Positions 23,265-33,420 of a stretch of DNA of 64,000 nt are shown here, one piece after another (the stretch's first letter is position 1; every line of letters starts with the position of its first letter). Made by a program: the position numbers and the translations under genes. The notes beneath the pieces were generated by a model, which did no database searches, was not told the origin of the DNA, and saw only the letters and a program-made list of their open reading frames with translations. The stretch spans positions 1 to 64,000 of the IMG/VR virus record IMGVR_UViG_3300002131_000176, one strand, 5' to 3'. The DNA comes from a virus.

Positions 23265-26200
23265 ATGGCAACGACATTTACAACCAATACATTTGCTAAT
23301 ACCTATAAGGATGATTATCGCGACAGTGATAATTATTACAGGATTCTATTTAATAGTGGTAAGACACTTCAGGCTAGAGAGTTAACTCAACTTCAAACTA
23401 TTATTCAATCAGAGATTGGAAGATTTGCTCGTAACATATTTAATGAAGGCGCCATGGTTAATCCAGGCGGGATTACAGTAAATAACGGGTATGAGTTTTT
23501 AAAGCTAGATACTTCATTAAATCAATTACCCGATGTTGATTTGGTAGGCGAAGATTTTGTTACAGAGGATGGTAATATTACTGTTAAGGTGCTGCAAGTT
23601 GTAGCAGCAAATGCAGTGTCTGGTGATCCAGCAACCCTATATGTAAAATACATTGATACTGCTAATGCACCAAGCAGCGATGTTGCAATTAGAGTTCCAA
23701 ACGGCACTGATATTAGTAATGGAACTTATACATTAACATTAGAGGCATCAGGTGCTGCTGGTGTTGGTACTATTGGTGCTGTAGCAGCTGGTGAATATTT
23801 TACAAAAGATCATTTTGTATATGCTGAAAAACAAACGTTTTTTATTAGCAAATACACATCCAACCCGACTGGTGACTTAGGTTTTCGCATTACAGAGGAT
23901 ATTGTAACAGCGGCTGATAATTCTGCGCTTTATGATAACCAAGGCGCAATTGCTAATACTGCTGCACCAGGCGCTGATAGATACAGAATTAGACTCACTC
24001 TTACTACTAGAGACCAAGTAGACTCTGCTGATAATTTTTTATATGTTGCTAGGGTTGTGAATGGAAAAGTTTCTGGTGAATCCACTGGAAGTAACGAATA
24101 TAACAAAATTGCTGAATTAATGGCGCAGCGGACTGACGAAGAGTCTGGTGATTATATAGTTAATCCAATTACTGCTAAGTTTGAGGCTTTAAATGATTCT
24201 AATTTAACGTTGAATATCTCTGATGGTATTAGCTATGTTGAAGGTTATCGCCTTGAGGTGCCAATAACGACGCTAACGATTCCTAAGGCGCAGACCTTTA
24301 CATCTGTCGTAGGGCAAAATGTTGTTGCTCAGTATGGCAATTTTGTAAATCAAGACTCTGATGGTGGTTGTGCTGGTTTGCCTAATATTGATAGTTTTGC
24401 ACAACTTGATTTACGGGACGGAAAAGGTTACGGTGGTGCCACTATTGGTACAGCCAGAGTAAGAGCAGTTGAACGTAATCAAAGCACAATTAGATATTAC
24501 CTATTTGATATTAAAGTTAATGCTGGCCAGAGCTTTTCTTCTACTAAAAGTATAGGTACCGGTACTTCTTCATATTTTGATGTTGAATTAACCGATGGTA
24601 TTGTTTTACTTAAAGAAACTGCTAATAATTCGCTTTTGTTTAAACTGCCAAACACAAGACCAACGAGCGGTAGTGTAGTCGTAAATACTCTTCAAGTTCA
24701 ACGGCGATATTCTTTTCAATCAAGTGGCAGTGGTACATACACGCTGCCTGCTGGCAGTTTTGGTGGTTCAGGCTTAACGTTTACTGACACTGGCGATTGG
24801 ATTATCACAAAATTAGATGGTAGTGTTTCAGATACATCTGCGACATTTGCACTTGCTGGTTCGCCAACTGGCACTACTGTTAACATTACTGGTCTTGAAA
24901 ATTCTACTGACTATGAGCTTATTGCTATGGTTGATATTGCAACTCCAGTAACTAGAGCAAAAAGCATTGAAACTAGGACTCTTACAAAAGCATGGCCAGG
25001 TGATGCCGACTCTGATGGCAATGGTTTGCAATGGCTAAACTTAGACCGTGCTGATGCAATTGATGTTTTAAATGTCAAATTAAATACGGTATCAGGCAGG
25101 GATTTAAGCGAAAGCTTTACATTTGATAACGGCCAACGAGATAATTTCTATGCACGTGGCCGTTTAATCCAAAAAACTGGATCTACGATTCCGACAGCTA
25201 ATGTGTATATTCAATATAGACATTTTGCTCATGATCCAGGCCATTTCTTTAATGTAAGTTCTTACGCAGGTATTAACTATGCGGATATTCCAAGTCATCG
25301 TAAGAATAATGGTGAAGTTGTTCCATTAACTGATGTCTTGGATTTTAGACCGAGCGTAGATTCTACTGGAACTTTTCTTGCTGACCAAGATTTTATTTCT
25401 TTATTACCACAAAATACAAACGCAATTGATTTAGATGCAGATTATTATTTGCCTAGGAACGACATACTTGTCATTAAACGCGTTGAAAATGACGTTAAAA
25501 CGAATAGAGCCGAAGCAAAATATATTCGAGGTGTTCCAGACTTTATACCTGCATACCCTGAAGTACCTTCAGGGTCTATGGAGCTTTATAGATTTGAATT
25601 AAACCCGTACACTGTATCTGATTCTGATTTAGCGACGACTTTTGTAGATCATAAGCGTTATACAATGAAAGATATCGGCGAACTTGAAAAGCGAATTGTC
25701 AATCTTGAGGAATATACTACGCTATCAATATTAGAAAATAGTACAGCAATTCAATTAGTGTTAGACGAAAACGGTAATCCTAGAACTAAATCTGGGTTCT
25801 TTGCTGATAACTTTTCTGGTATGGCATTCGCTGAGACTGGTAGCAGATACAGAGCTTCGATGAGCCCGCAGGACAATACTCTGAACCCGCCGTTTGTATC
25901 AAATAACATTAGGTTAATTTATGACTCTAGTGATGTTGCTAATACTGTAACCCGGTCTGGTGATTTGCTTACTCTACCATATACGACTAGTACATTTGTA
26001 AATCAGAATCTGGCAACAGAAACAATGAATATTAACCCATTTGCGGTTATTACGCAAACTGGTTATACTGAATTATCACCATCATCAGATGAATGGGTTG
26101 AAACAAGATTTGCAACTGATGTGACTGTCAATGGTGGCACTTCTATCACGATAAGACAAGGCACGTGGTTTGCCGCTGCGTCGACAAGAGTCTTATCAGA

Positions 26201-28274
26201 TGTTACAACTAGAAGGCTTACGTCAACAGCTGTTATTGATGTTGCAGTAGCACCTTTCATGCGATCCAAGAAAATCCACTTTAAAACTGTTGGATTACGC
26301 CCTAACACACAATTCTTCCCATATTTTAATAACGTAGATGTAGGTGCGTGGTGTAGAGAAGAAAGCACCTTTACGCTTTTCGGTTCTACTACTACTGATT
26401 TTGGCAACCAATTCTCTCAAAGAACTTCACACCCAGACGGTAATACTAATTTGGTGAGTGACGCTACAGGTGAAATTATTGGTTCATTCTTTTTGCCATC
26501 TACAGAAGCTATTAGATTTAGGACTGGAACTTCTGAATTTAAACTTTTAGATGTAACTGGAAACAATGAAGCTGCTGCCATATCGTTTAGCAAATCAAGA
26601 TATACGGCAACAGGTACAATTGAAACAAGACAAAGAACTTTTGTGTCAACAAGATCTGTAAATATTCTACAGTTAACTCAAACGTTTCCACAAGGCGCAG
26701 CAGGTGATCCATTAGCACAGTCATTTTATATTGATAGGGTGGAATATCCAAACGGGATGTTTTTGGCATCTACCAATATTTATTTTGCAACCAAAGACAA
26801 TACAGTACCAGTACGTTGCGAAATTGTTACTATGGAAAATGGTCACCCCACTACAACGGTTCTTGCTAACTCAGTATTATTACCAGCAGATGTTAATTTG
26901 CCAGTAGATGGTAACGATATGGCATCTGTGAGGGCAGCGGCCACACAGTTCACCTTTGCTGAGCCTGTTTTCTTATCTCCAGGCCGTGAATATGCGGTTG
27001 TACTAAAAGCAGAATCTACAAATTACAATGTCCATGTAGCTAAAACATATGATTTTATTCTAGGTACTACATCTGCACGTGTCACTAAACAACCAACATT
27101 AGGTACGTTGTTCCAATCACAAAATGCTTTTACTTGGACACCAGATCAAACCCGTGATTTAATGTTTACATTAAACAAGGCTGTGTTTTCAACTAGCGGT
27201 GTTGCATTGCTTGAAAATGGTGCGCCACCAAATGAATTGTTAAACACTAATCCAATTCTAACTACTACTGGTGATTCTGATGTTCATATCTTATTGACCG
27301 GTCATGGATTTATTACTGGAGACGTTGTTACAGTATCCGGTTTTGCCGAAGATAGCATTGGTGGTGTTGCAGCTTCAAGTATTAACGGAACACGGGTTGT
27401 TACTGGAGTTGATTGGACTGGATTTACCATTGGTGCAGATTCACAGGCAAGTACTACCTTACGTGGTGGTGGTGATGGTGTGATTGTTACACAACAGTCA
27501 CACTTTGATGAATATACACCAGTGATTCAATCAATAACACCAGATTTAACGACTATTTCTGCAAGTGCCAAGTTTACCTCAGGTGGTTCATATGCCGGTT
27601 CTAAAAATAGAACAACTGGAACTAACACAAGAGCTAAAGCATCAAGTTATTCACCAATTTCACCAAATAGAACCAATTTTACAACTGAGCCTAAGGTGAT
27701 ATTGACCAATGCGAGTCAGACGAAATTCTTGGCTGGCGCTAAGTCTGCGACAATTAAACTTGATTTTTCAACAGCAGATGTAAACGTATCACCTGTGGTT
27801 GATTTACAGAGAGTATCAATGACGGTAACCGAAAACGTAATTGATAAACAAGATGCTTCACTTACAAATGGTTATAATGTACCATTAGTGTATGTGGCTG
27901 AAACAGATCCTACAGAAGGAACCGCTGCGGCTAAACACGTTAGTAAGCAAATTACATTGCAAGAACCAGGTATTGGTCTTAAAATCTTGTTAACTGCAAA
28001 TAGGCCTACTGAAGCTGATTTTGATGTTTACTACAAAGTTGGCACAGGCGATGATGTTTTGGATGATAAGGTTTGGGTTTTGGTTGATAAAGAAACCGAA
28101 ATGCCGGCAGATAACGATAGAGTAACTTTTAGAGAATACGAATATTTGGCTGGTGGTATTACTGGTACATTGTCACCGTTTACCACATACCAAGTTAAAA
28201 TTGTAATGACTTCTACTAGTAGCTCTAGAGTTCCACTTATTAGAGATCTAAGAGTTATTGCATTAGCCACATAA
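23265..28274 (+). CDS. large baseplate/virion structural protein, DUF4815-like, 1669 aa
   Basis: The N terminus (NTYKDDYRDSDNYYRILFNS, ARELTQLQTIIQSEIGRFAR, EGAMVNPGGITVNNGYEF) is that of the large marine-phage structural proteins I recall as DUF4815. Beta-rich domains follow, with a fibronectin-like stretch at about 490-580 (GLENSTDYELIAMVDIATP) and a long central region containing an RYTMKDIGELEKRIVNLEEY helix. It occupies the place of T4 gp9-gp12 (short tail fibre and pins), so it may replace several of them. No catalytic motif is visible. Its stop overlaps the next start. Confidence 0.75.
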   Translation: MATTFTTNTFANTYKDDYRDSDNYYRILFNSGKTLQARELTQLQTIIQSEIGRFARNIFNEGAMVNPGGITVNNGYEFLKLDTSLNQLPDVDLVGEDFVTEDGNITVKVLQVVAANAVSGDPATLYVKYIDTANAPSSDVAIRVPNGTDISNGTYTLTLEASGAAGVGTIGAVAAGEYFTKDHFVYAEKQTFFISKYTSNPTGDLGFRITEDIVTAADNSALYDNQGAIANTAAPGADRYRIRLTLTTRDQVDSADNFLYVARVVNGKVSGESTGSNEYNKIAELMAQRTDEESGDYIVNPITAKFEALNDSNLTLNISDGISYVEGYRLEVPITTLTIPKAQTFTSVVGQNVVAQYGNFVNQDSDGGCAGLPNIDSFAQLDLRDGKGYGGATIGTARVRAVERNQSTIRYYLFDIKVNAGQSFSSTKSIGTGTSSYFDVELTDGIVLLKETANNSLLFKLPNTRPTSGSVVVNTLQVQRRYSFQSSGSGTYTLPAGSFGGSGLTFTDTGDWIITKLDGSVSDTSATFALAGSPTGTTVNITGLENSTDYELIAMVDIATPVTRAKSIETRTLTKAWPGDADSDGNGLQWLNLDRADAIDVLNVKLNTVSGRDLSESFTFDNGQRDNFYARGRLIQKTGSTIPTANVYIQYRHFAHDPGHFFNVSSYAGINYADIPSHRKNNGEVVPLTDVLDFRPSVDSTGTFLADQDFISLLPQNTNAIDLDADYYLPRNDILVIKRVENDVKTNRAEAKYIRGVPDFIPAYPEVPSGSMELYRFELNPYTVSDSDLATTFVDHKRYTMKDIGELEKRIVNLEEYTTLSILENSTAIQLVLDENGNPRTKSGFFADNFSGMAFAETGSRYRASMSPQDNTLNPPFVSNNIRLIYDSSDVANTVTRSGDLLTLPYTTSTFVNQNLATETMNINPFAVITQTGYTELSPSSDEWVETRFATDVTVNGGTSITIRQGTWFAAASTRVLSDVTTRRLTSTAVIDVAVAPFMRSKKIHFKTVGLRPNTQFFPYFNNVDVGAWCREESTFTLFGSTTTDFGNQFSQRTSHPDGNTNLVSDATGEIIGSFFLPSTEAIRFRTGTSEFKLLDVTGNNEAAAISFSKSRYTATGTIETRQRTFVSTRSVNILQLTQTFPQGAAGDPLAQSFYIDRVEYPNGMFLASTNIYFATKDNTVPVRCEIVTMENGHPTTTVLANSVLLPADVNLPVDGNDMASVRAAATQFTFAEPVFLSPGREYAVVLKAESTNYNVHVAKTYDFILGTTSARVTKQPTLGTLFQSQNAFTWTPDQTRDLMFTLNKAVFSTSGVALLENGAPPNELLNTNPILTTTGDSDVHILLTGHGFITGDVVTVSGFAEDSIGGVAASSINGTRVVTGVDWTGFTIGADSQASTTLRGGGDGVIVTQQSHFDEYTPVIQSITPDLTTISASAKFTSGGSYAGSKNRTTGTNTRAKASSYSPISPNRTNFTTEPKVILTNASQTKFLAGAKSATIKLDFSTADVNVSPVVDLQRVSMTVTENVIDKQDASLTNGYNVPLVYVAETDPTEGTAAAKHVSKQITLQEPGIGLKILLTANRPTEADFDVYYKVGTGDDVLDDKVWVLVDKETEMPADNDRVTFREYEYLAGGITGTLSPFTTYQVKIVMTSTSSSRVPLIRDLRVIALAT

Positions 28275-28498
28275 TGAAACAATTAATAAAAGTTGACGGG
28301 CATCCGGGTCTTACAAGAGATCCGGTATCCGGTGCTATTTTGAATATAAATAAGAATGAAATAGCTACTGCAAGGAAGGCCAAAGCAGTCGTAAGAAAAA
28401 ATCAGTCTAAGATTGAACAATTAGAAAACGATATCTCAGACATCAAAAATATTCTATTGAGAATGCTAGAGGAAAAAAATGGCAGTAACAGTAATTAA
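28274..28498 (+). CDS. small coiled-coil protein, 74 aa
   Basis: The protein starts KQLIKVDGHPGLTRDPVSGA followed by ILNINKNE, a small motif common in marine T4-like phages. A heptad-like helix follows (QSKIEQLENDISDIKNILLR) that probably oligomerises. It overlaps the giant structural gene by one base and the following fibre gene by about 20 bases in another frame. A virion accessory or chaperone role is likely but unproven. Confidence 0.6.
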   Translation: MKQLIKVDGHPGLTRDPVSGAILNINKNEIATARKAKAVVRKNQSKIEQLENDISDIKNILLRMLEEKNGSNSN

Positions 28499-28949
28499 TT
28501 TATCTGACCCAGTATCGACGCTGGTCACTAAAACCAATACCATCTCGGGCGACGTTGGTGACGTTGCGCAATTAGTCACCGGCGATGATAACGTAGTTGA
28601 TGCCATTAATGCATTAAGAGCTATAGTCGTGCCGTTTGATGACTCGTCGGAAGTTATTGCTATTGCCAGAAGTGGTCTATCGGTGAATAACGATTCAGCT
28701 AGCGGCTTATCCTTAAGCTATAGCAGTAGTACTGGTATTATTAAATTGGTTGGCGCTGCTGACAGAAGCACAGTAGTTGGGTATTTTACTAGTGATAGCG
28801 CAAATAGTATTGCTTTTAACTCTGGGGCCGGGACTTTTGGAATCGTACCAAATAGTATCACGTCATCGAGGTTTAATTCTGCAGTGTCGCTTATTATCTA
28901 CGATGATGCTGGTTCGGTAGTAAAGACGATTTACAGCCCAGGAAGTTAA
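28479..28949 (+). CDS. small fibre/structural protein, 156 aa
   Basis: A 156-residue Ser/Val/Asp-rich beta protein starts MAVTVINLSDPVSTLVTKTN, with AGAGG as ribosome site. The N-terminal third (GDVGDVAQLVTGDDNVVDAI) suggests an attachment helix, and the remainder is fibre-like. It lies inside the distal baseplate operon. No family is recognised. Confidence 0.55.
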   Translation: MAVTVINLSDPVSTLVTKTNTISGDVGDVAQLVTGDDNVVDAINALRAIVVPFDDSSEVIAIARSGLSVNNDSASGLSLSYSSSTGIIKLVGAADRSTVVGYFTSDSANSIAFNSGAGTFGIVPNSITSSRFNSAVSLIIYDDAGSVVKTIYSPGS

Positions 28950-28952
28950 ATT

Positions 28953-29888
28953 ATGGCAGCAAGACAACCACTATATTGGGATGCTGGGTCAAGCTCAATA
29001 AAGACAATGACTGTCAGTGAGGTTAATAGCGTTATTAGCCAGGTATCTTACCTGTATTCGTTATCACCATCTGTGACTTTAAGCGTTGTTTCTTCAGGCG
29101 GCAATATTGGTACCTTAAGTGATACACGTAAATCTGCTGGTGCTTCTTTAACACGTGTTGAGAGATTTTCAACTGAAGCAGAAACGGACGAACCAGGCAC
29201 TGTTACCGTTAACTTTGCAAAGGTAAATCAGACAGTAGCTTCTGTGTCAGAACCAACATCTGGTGTCCAAGGCTCTTATCCATGTTATTATTATAATAGC
29301 GGCATTAGACCAATGACGGATACCGATGTTTATGACACATTTATAAGTCCGGCAATTACCAATTTAACATCAGGTAGTACAGGCACTGCGCAAGGCGGTA
29401 CTTATAGAATTCACACTAGTGATGGTGGTCTAAGCGGTCATACTTTAGTAAGTGCAACAGCTGTGTTTACAGATACCAGAGCCGATACCTCGCTATATAC
29501 TGCGGCCGGAATTGGTGAAGCATTGGATCAACCAACCACTATTACTAATTTTTATCTTTATACGGTTAATGGTGCTGCAGCTAGTTATATTAAACCATTG
29601 AGAGTGACGGCAACAAATAATAATTTGCAAGTTTTTAGCGCTACATTATTTGACACACTGTTGCAAAATCATGTTAGATATGCGGCAGCAAGTATCTCCG
29701 GTCAACAAGTTAGATATAGTTACAGCACGGGTAATAACAGAGGTTCTGGTATGACTGATACTATTTTAAACGGGTCTGGTAACTATCAAACTCTATATGT
29801 AAATACTAATGATTATCGTGCTCAAGAATTCCCGGATGGATCAGCGGTAACAGCAAATACATATTTTTTGAAAATTAATAAATCTTAA
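28953..29888 (+). CDS. virion structural protein, probable fibre, 311 aa
   Basis: The protein starts MAARQPLYWDAGSSSIKTMT and continues VSEVNSVISQVSYLYS, an N terminus I recall from structural proteins of marine T4-like phages. The body is beta-rich with many Thr, Ser and Tyr (SYPCYYYNSGIRPMTDTDVY). The C terminus FPDGSAVTANTYFLKINKS is compact. It lies four bases after the previous gene. Probably part of the tail fibre set. Confidence 0.6.
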   Translation: MAARQPLYWDAGSSSIKTMTVSEVNSVISQVSYLYSLSPSVTLSVVSSGGNIGTLSDTRKSAGASLTRVERFSTEAETDEPGTVTVNFAKVNQTVASVSEPTSGVQGSYPCYYYNSGIRPMTDTDVYDTFISPAITNLTSGSTGTAQGGTYRIHTSDGGLSGHTLVSATAVFTDTRADTSLYTAAGIGEALDQPTTITNFYLYTVNGAAASYIKPLRVTATNNNLQVFSATLFDTLLQNHVRYAAASISGQQVRYSYSTGNNRGSGMTDTILNGSGNYQTLYVNTNDYRAQEFPDGSAVTANTYFLKINKS

Positions 29889-29900
29889 GGTAAAATAACA

Positions 29901-30398
29901 ATGCAAGGGTATAATTTACTTACTGCCAACTTCAGTAATAACGAACGCACTATAGTTGAAGTGTACTGGTGTGATGATAAGGGCGGAGATATTCAAGTCG
30001 AATATATTGAAGCCAAAGAAGGCGATGCTGCTTGGGAAGATTTGCTTACACAAATCAGCATTGATCAATTGCATGAAAACACTTATCAGCACATGCGTAA
30101 ACAGCAAGAAATGCTTGATGATGCAGCAATTGAAATTGGTAAAAAGCGTGGGCTATTGTACGACATTAATACCGACAAGACGGCGGTGGTGAAAGCAACG
30201 GCTGAAACTCTGTTTAAGCAATACACTGAAGAAGAACTAAAAGAATACTTATTTGTGTATAAGTTAAACTTGTTTGAAAATGAGATAATTAAAAAGTCTA
30301 AGAACAGAACAGGTAAAGCAGCAATTCGTAAAGCAACTACTATCGTTGAAGCTACGCTGTCTGCGTGTGAGTTATATCAAAAAGAATTAAACAAGTAA
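29901..30398 (+). CDS. conserved helical phage protein, 165 aa
   Basis: The first 50 residues are beta-rich (NERTIVEVYWCDDKGGDIQV) and the rest is strongly helical (HMRKQQEMLDDAAIEIGKKR, TEEELKEYLFVYKLNLFENE, ATTIVEATLSACELYQKELN). I recall such proteins after structural genes in marine T4-like phages, with no known role. The 3' end overlaps the convergent minus-strand gene by 12 bases. It ends the plus-strand baseplate operon. Confidence 0.55.
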   Translation: MQGYNLLTANFSNNERTIVEVYWCDDKGGDIQVEYIEAKEGDAAWEDLLTQISIDQLHENTYQHMRKQQEMLDDAAIEIGKKRGLLYDINTDKTAVVKATAETLFKQYTEEELKEYLFVYKLNLFENEIIKKSKNRTGKAAIRKATTIVEATLSACELYQKELNK

Positions 30399-30950
30399 AT
30401 ATTTACACCACCAATCAACTTCAGTTTGCATATGCTCGTGTCTCTGGTTAAATAGATAAACATCAAACTCATCTGATTCCTCAGTTACGGTTTGAAAAGA
30501 ACAAAACCCCTCTACGAAAGTATTGGGGTTTTTTATTTCATAAAGGTATTGATCCATGCCTTTAGAATATTTAAACATATAATACTCTGGGTCTGCAGCA
30601 AACTCATTAAATACGTCTGATCTATCACCCGTCCAAGATATGATTGATGAGTTTAACGGCGTGTGCCAGGCATCCCTCCACCACGCGCTACACACGGTTA
30701 ATTCATCCCGTAAAAATTGATTGCAGTCGCCTTTAATTAAGACATCAAGATCAAAGTAAATATTCGTACCATCACGGTATCTGTCAAACATTTGCAGTTT
30801 GTTAAACACCTGCAACTCATATTCATTGTCACGAATTACTTCAAAAGAGTCGTAGTCCAAACCGGAGTATGTGTCAATCATGTGCTTTAGGTTATCCTCA
30901 AACCATTGGGGATACTTATCCCCGGTGCGTACACATATTATTCTAATCAC
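30387..30950 (-). CDS. glycosyltransferase-like protein (GT-A, DxD), 187 aa
   Basis: A GT-A type reading is suggested by MIRIICVRTGDKYPQWFEDN and the metal-binding IYFDLDVLIKGD with Asp67 and Asp69, followed by a Trp-rich acceptor region (CSAWWRDAWHTPLNSSIISW). It would transfer a sugar from a nucleotide-sugar donor. The start is GTG at 30950, overlapping the stop of a 36-codon ORF (GTGA). It is the last gene of a minus-strand sugar-modification cluster. Confidence 0.6.
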   Translation of the reverse strand: MIRIICVRTGDKYPQWFEDNLKHMIDTYSGLDYDSFEVIRDNEYELQVFNKLQMFDRYRDGTNIYFDLDVLIKGDCNQFLRDELTVCSAWWRDAWHTPLNSSIISWTGDRSDVFNEFAADPEYYMFKYSKGMDQYLYEIKNPNTFVEGFCSFQTVTEESDEFDVYLFNQRHEHMQTEVDWWCKYLLV

Positions 30951-31057
30951 TTATCTTCGTCTTCGTAAATAAAATTGTCTTGGTTTTTTGGTGGCTTATA
31001 AAAAATAAGCTTGATTCGCCACCAGGTAAATTTAATATATTGTTTTAAATCGTTCAT
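30947..31057 (-). CDS. small basic protein, 36 aa
   Basis: An ATG at 31057 opens 36 codons (MNDLKQYIKFTWWRIKLIFY, then KPPKNQDNFIYEDEDK). The first half is aromatic and basic and could lie on a membrane; the tail is acidic. It overlaps the SGNH-like gene by 26 bases and its TGA overlaps the GTG of the glycosyltransferase-like gene, which supports coupled translation. Confidence 0.4.
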   Translation of the reverse strand: MNDLKQYIKFTWWRIKLIFYKPPKNQDNFIYEDEDK

Positions 31058-31745
31058 AAAATATGTCTCCTATTACTTTTTGGCCGGCAGCGGTATAATG
31101 GCGGTCTTTATCGGATATGAATGTGTTTTCCTCGCCAATTTTTTTTATAATTTCAGAACGCATGTGTGTTCCGTCAAATCTCGTAAGAAACGGAAACCCA
31201 ATTAATGAATCATTTAATAGCGGTTTATATTTTTGTATAGAGAATAATATTTTACGAATCAGTTTTTTATCATAAGTATGATTGGCCATACCGTGCACAA
31301 GTTTTATTGATCGGCTATTGCAATATTCTTGCAATATAACTAGGTTTTTAAAAAAACATTCTACACTGGAGTCTAATTCATAAAACCCTAGGTTTAAACC
31401 TTCTTGAATCCATTTTATTTTTTCGTGCAACCTATTAAAATTATTACCTTCAATCCGAGATAAAGACGGATGAAATGTTACGCTATCATAAACATCAATG
31501 CGAGTAATTTCGGTCCAAAGCACTAAAACAATATCATAATCGGTTACAGAACACTCATATAAAACATTTTTTAAGATGCGATTATTGCCTATACCAGATT
31601 GCCCTATATTATTACAGATAGCGTCGTCGAAATTATTAGTAAATATTTCTGGCCACTTTGGCCATGACGTATCCATTTCAGGATGGAATAGCGTTTTAAA
31701 ATAATAATCAGTATGGCTACAACCAGCTGCTAATATTTTATGCAT
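31032..31745 (-). CDS. SGNH/GDSL-type hydrolase, 237 aa
   Basis: Family blocks are visible: block I ILAAGCSHTD with candidate nucleophile Ser10, a GQSGIGNN block (49-56) supplying Gly and Asn, and a C-terminal DRHYTAAGQ with Asp214 and His216 completing the triad. Enzymes of this fold often remove or transfer acetyl groups on polysaccharides. Here it lies between a carbamoyltransferase and glycosyltransferases, so a glycan O-acyl substrate is plausible (inference). No signal peptide is seen, so it acts in the cytoplasm or in the virion. It overlaps the upstream gene by eight bases. Confidence 0.65.
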   Translation of the reverse strand: MHKILAAGCSHTDYYFKTLFHPEMDTSWPKWPEIFTNNFDDAICNNIGQSGIGNNRILKNVLYECSVTDYDIVLVLWTEITRIDVYDSVTFHPSLSRIEGNNFNRLHEKIKWIQEGLNLGFYELDSSVECFFKNLVILQEYCNSRSIKLVHGMANHTYDKKLIRKILFSIQKYKPLLNDSLIGFPFLTRFDGTHMRSEIIKKIGEENTFISDKDRHYTAAGQKVIGDIFYERFKTIY

Positions 31746-32601
31746 TTAAATAACTCCACACACATGATTTCGCTGATCCACCATCGCCAGGGTTATTAGG
31801 CACCCAGATATTAATTTTGTTTCTTATACTTTTATTAAAAGCACAGCCACCAGTAAAAATTACTCCATCATGGTCAACCTTAGGGGTCCAATGATTATAT
31901 ATGTTTATAATTAGATCTTCGAATATACTTTGTACAGCTGGGGCGATAAGCTCTGCGCTTATTCTTATATCAGTGCCTTTGTGTAAATTGACTTTAAATA
32001 ATGGAGCCCAGCTGTGTTCAACAATGAATAAGTCTTTTATATGTTTTTTTAAATCAAGATCAATTTCATTTTCAGATGCAATTTTTTCAAATAATCCTTC
32101 ATCTTTATTAGGATGTAGTCCGGCAACTTGTGTCATTGAACTGTAAAAAAGGCCTATGCTGTGCGGATAATTAATTGATGCTATTTTTTTATTATCATTC
32201 CAAACCGAGGTGCAATCAATCTCACCTATTGAGTCTGCAACAATAATTAACGGGTTAACATACGGACTATCATATTGATGGCCACAATGACTTTTATGGT
32301 GGTCAACGTAGGTGTACGCGCAATTTATATTTTTTGATTTAAGATATTTTGAAATGTTATTTGAGGCATACACATTCTTATGTCCATCCCACCACTGCCT
32401 TAACATTTTTTTCCATGGATTTTCATACCATACAACCAAGTTAGGCTCACCGTAATCATGTTTTAATTTTTCAATAACATCTATATTGTGTTCAGTATCT
32501 CGAGTATAACTTTCAAAAACAACTGCACCAGCATAAAATACAACTATTGATGCATCATGGCCCTTTCCAGACATTCCCCAAATAATATCATAATTTTTCA
32601 T
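31738..32601 (-). CDS. NodU/TobZ-type carbamoyltransferase, first domain only, 287 aa
   Basis: The Kae1-like domain of the family is complete: GMSGKGHDASIVVF at 9-22, the metal-binding DHHKSH at 100-105, VADSIGEIDCTSVW at 121-134, FTGGCAFNKSIRNKI at 249-263, and WVPNNPGDGGSAKS at 266-279. Family members of about 550-600 aa carry a further YrdC-like domain that makes carbamoyl-adenylate; the frame stops before it. The phage protein would need another source of the activated carbamoyl group or does a different reaction. Neighbours suggest it decorates a sugar. It is transcribed with the SGNH gene. Confidence 0.7.
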   Translation of the reverse strand: MKNYDIIWGMSGKGHDASIVVFYAGAVVFESYTRDTEHNIDVIEKLKHDYGEPNLVVWYENPWKKMLRQWWDGHKNVYASNNISKYLKSKNINCAYTYVDHHKSHCGHQYDSPYVNPLIIVADSIGEIDCTSVWNDNKKIASINYPHSIGLFYSSMTQVAGLHPNKDEGLFEKIASENEIDLDLKKHIKDLFIVEHSWAPLFKVNLHKGTDIRISAELIAPAVQSIFEDLIINIYNHWTPKVDHDGVIFTGGCAFNKSIRNKINIWVPNNPGDGGSAKSCVWSYLNA

Positions 32602-32646
32602 TTGTAATTTTCATGTAATATTAACAGTTTATAATACACTTTAGTG

Positions 32647-33420
32647 TTATCCAAAAGATATATGGAAGTCTTTGTTAACATGGTGCACGAAGTGGGACCC
32701 AGCCGAGATATCCGGGCAGTTATGGTCTAATAAAAAATTCCACTGCAATCCAATATTTTTAAATGGAACATTATATTTCTCAATCAGGTAGGTAACGAAT
32801 ATTTCATTGTTATTTTTCCAGTGCTTACAAATTTCATCCGGATAGATGTTATTTGTTTTTGCTTCATGAAGAACAGCTTTCATTTCATCAAGCCTCTTTA
32901 AAAAGTTTAATTTACTTAACGATTTTTTATTACCTGCAATCACGCCTGTGTTAATAATGCCGCTTGAACCAGTGGCATCATCTAAGCTTAACATAGCCGT
33001 TTTAGCACAAAATTTATTGTACATATTCATAGCATCAAACATATTATGAGTAATGGCTTCGAGCAAAGCTTCTCTATCCATTTTTTGTTCTATGTTATAC
33101 GCACATATAGAATTTAAATCCCAGGCCTCAAAAAAATTGACCTTTGTATTTGGCACTACATCAAAGTCTAAATACAAAACCTCGTTGTTATTATCGGCAA
33201 ATTCTTCTAATAGAATTAATTTATCAAATTGTATTTCATCGTAGTCTGTTGATCTAGCATCAACTAGTATATATGATGCACCACAATACATAGCATATTC
33301 TTTTTGTGCTTTATAAAGCTGCTTTTTATATTTTTTAAACTGACTAAGTTTGTAGTCTGATGATGACGAGTGGCCTGGATTTAAGTCATCAGTGAATATA
33401 CTAAATACAATTCTTTTCAT
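32647..33420 (-). CDS. glycosyltransferase-like protein, 257 aa
   Basis: The protein opens MKRIVFSIFTDDLNPGHSSS and carries EVLYLDFDVVP with the DxD pair Asp85 and Asp87, followed by NFFEAWDL. This block recurs almost unchanged in the gene at 33401, so the two are paralogues. The rest contains SGIINTGVIAG, typical of GT-A nucleotide-sugar enzymes that check an acceptor. Its first 20 bases overlap the end of the upstream gene. Donor and acceptor are unknown. Confidence 0.6.
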   Translation of the reverse strand: MKRIVFSIFTDDLNPGHSSSSDYKLSQFKKYKKQLYKAQKEYAMYCGASYILVDARSTDYDEIQFDKLILLEEFADNNNEVLYLDFDVVPNTKVNFFEAWDLNSICAYNIEQKMDREALLEAITHNMFDAMNMYNKFCAKTAMLSLDDATGSSGIINTGVIAGNKKSLSKLNFLKRLDEMKAVLHEAKTNNIYPDEICKHWKNNNEIFVTYLIEKYNVPFKNIGLQWNFLLDHNCPDISAGSHFVHHVNKDFHISFG

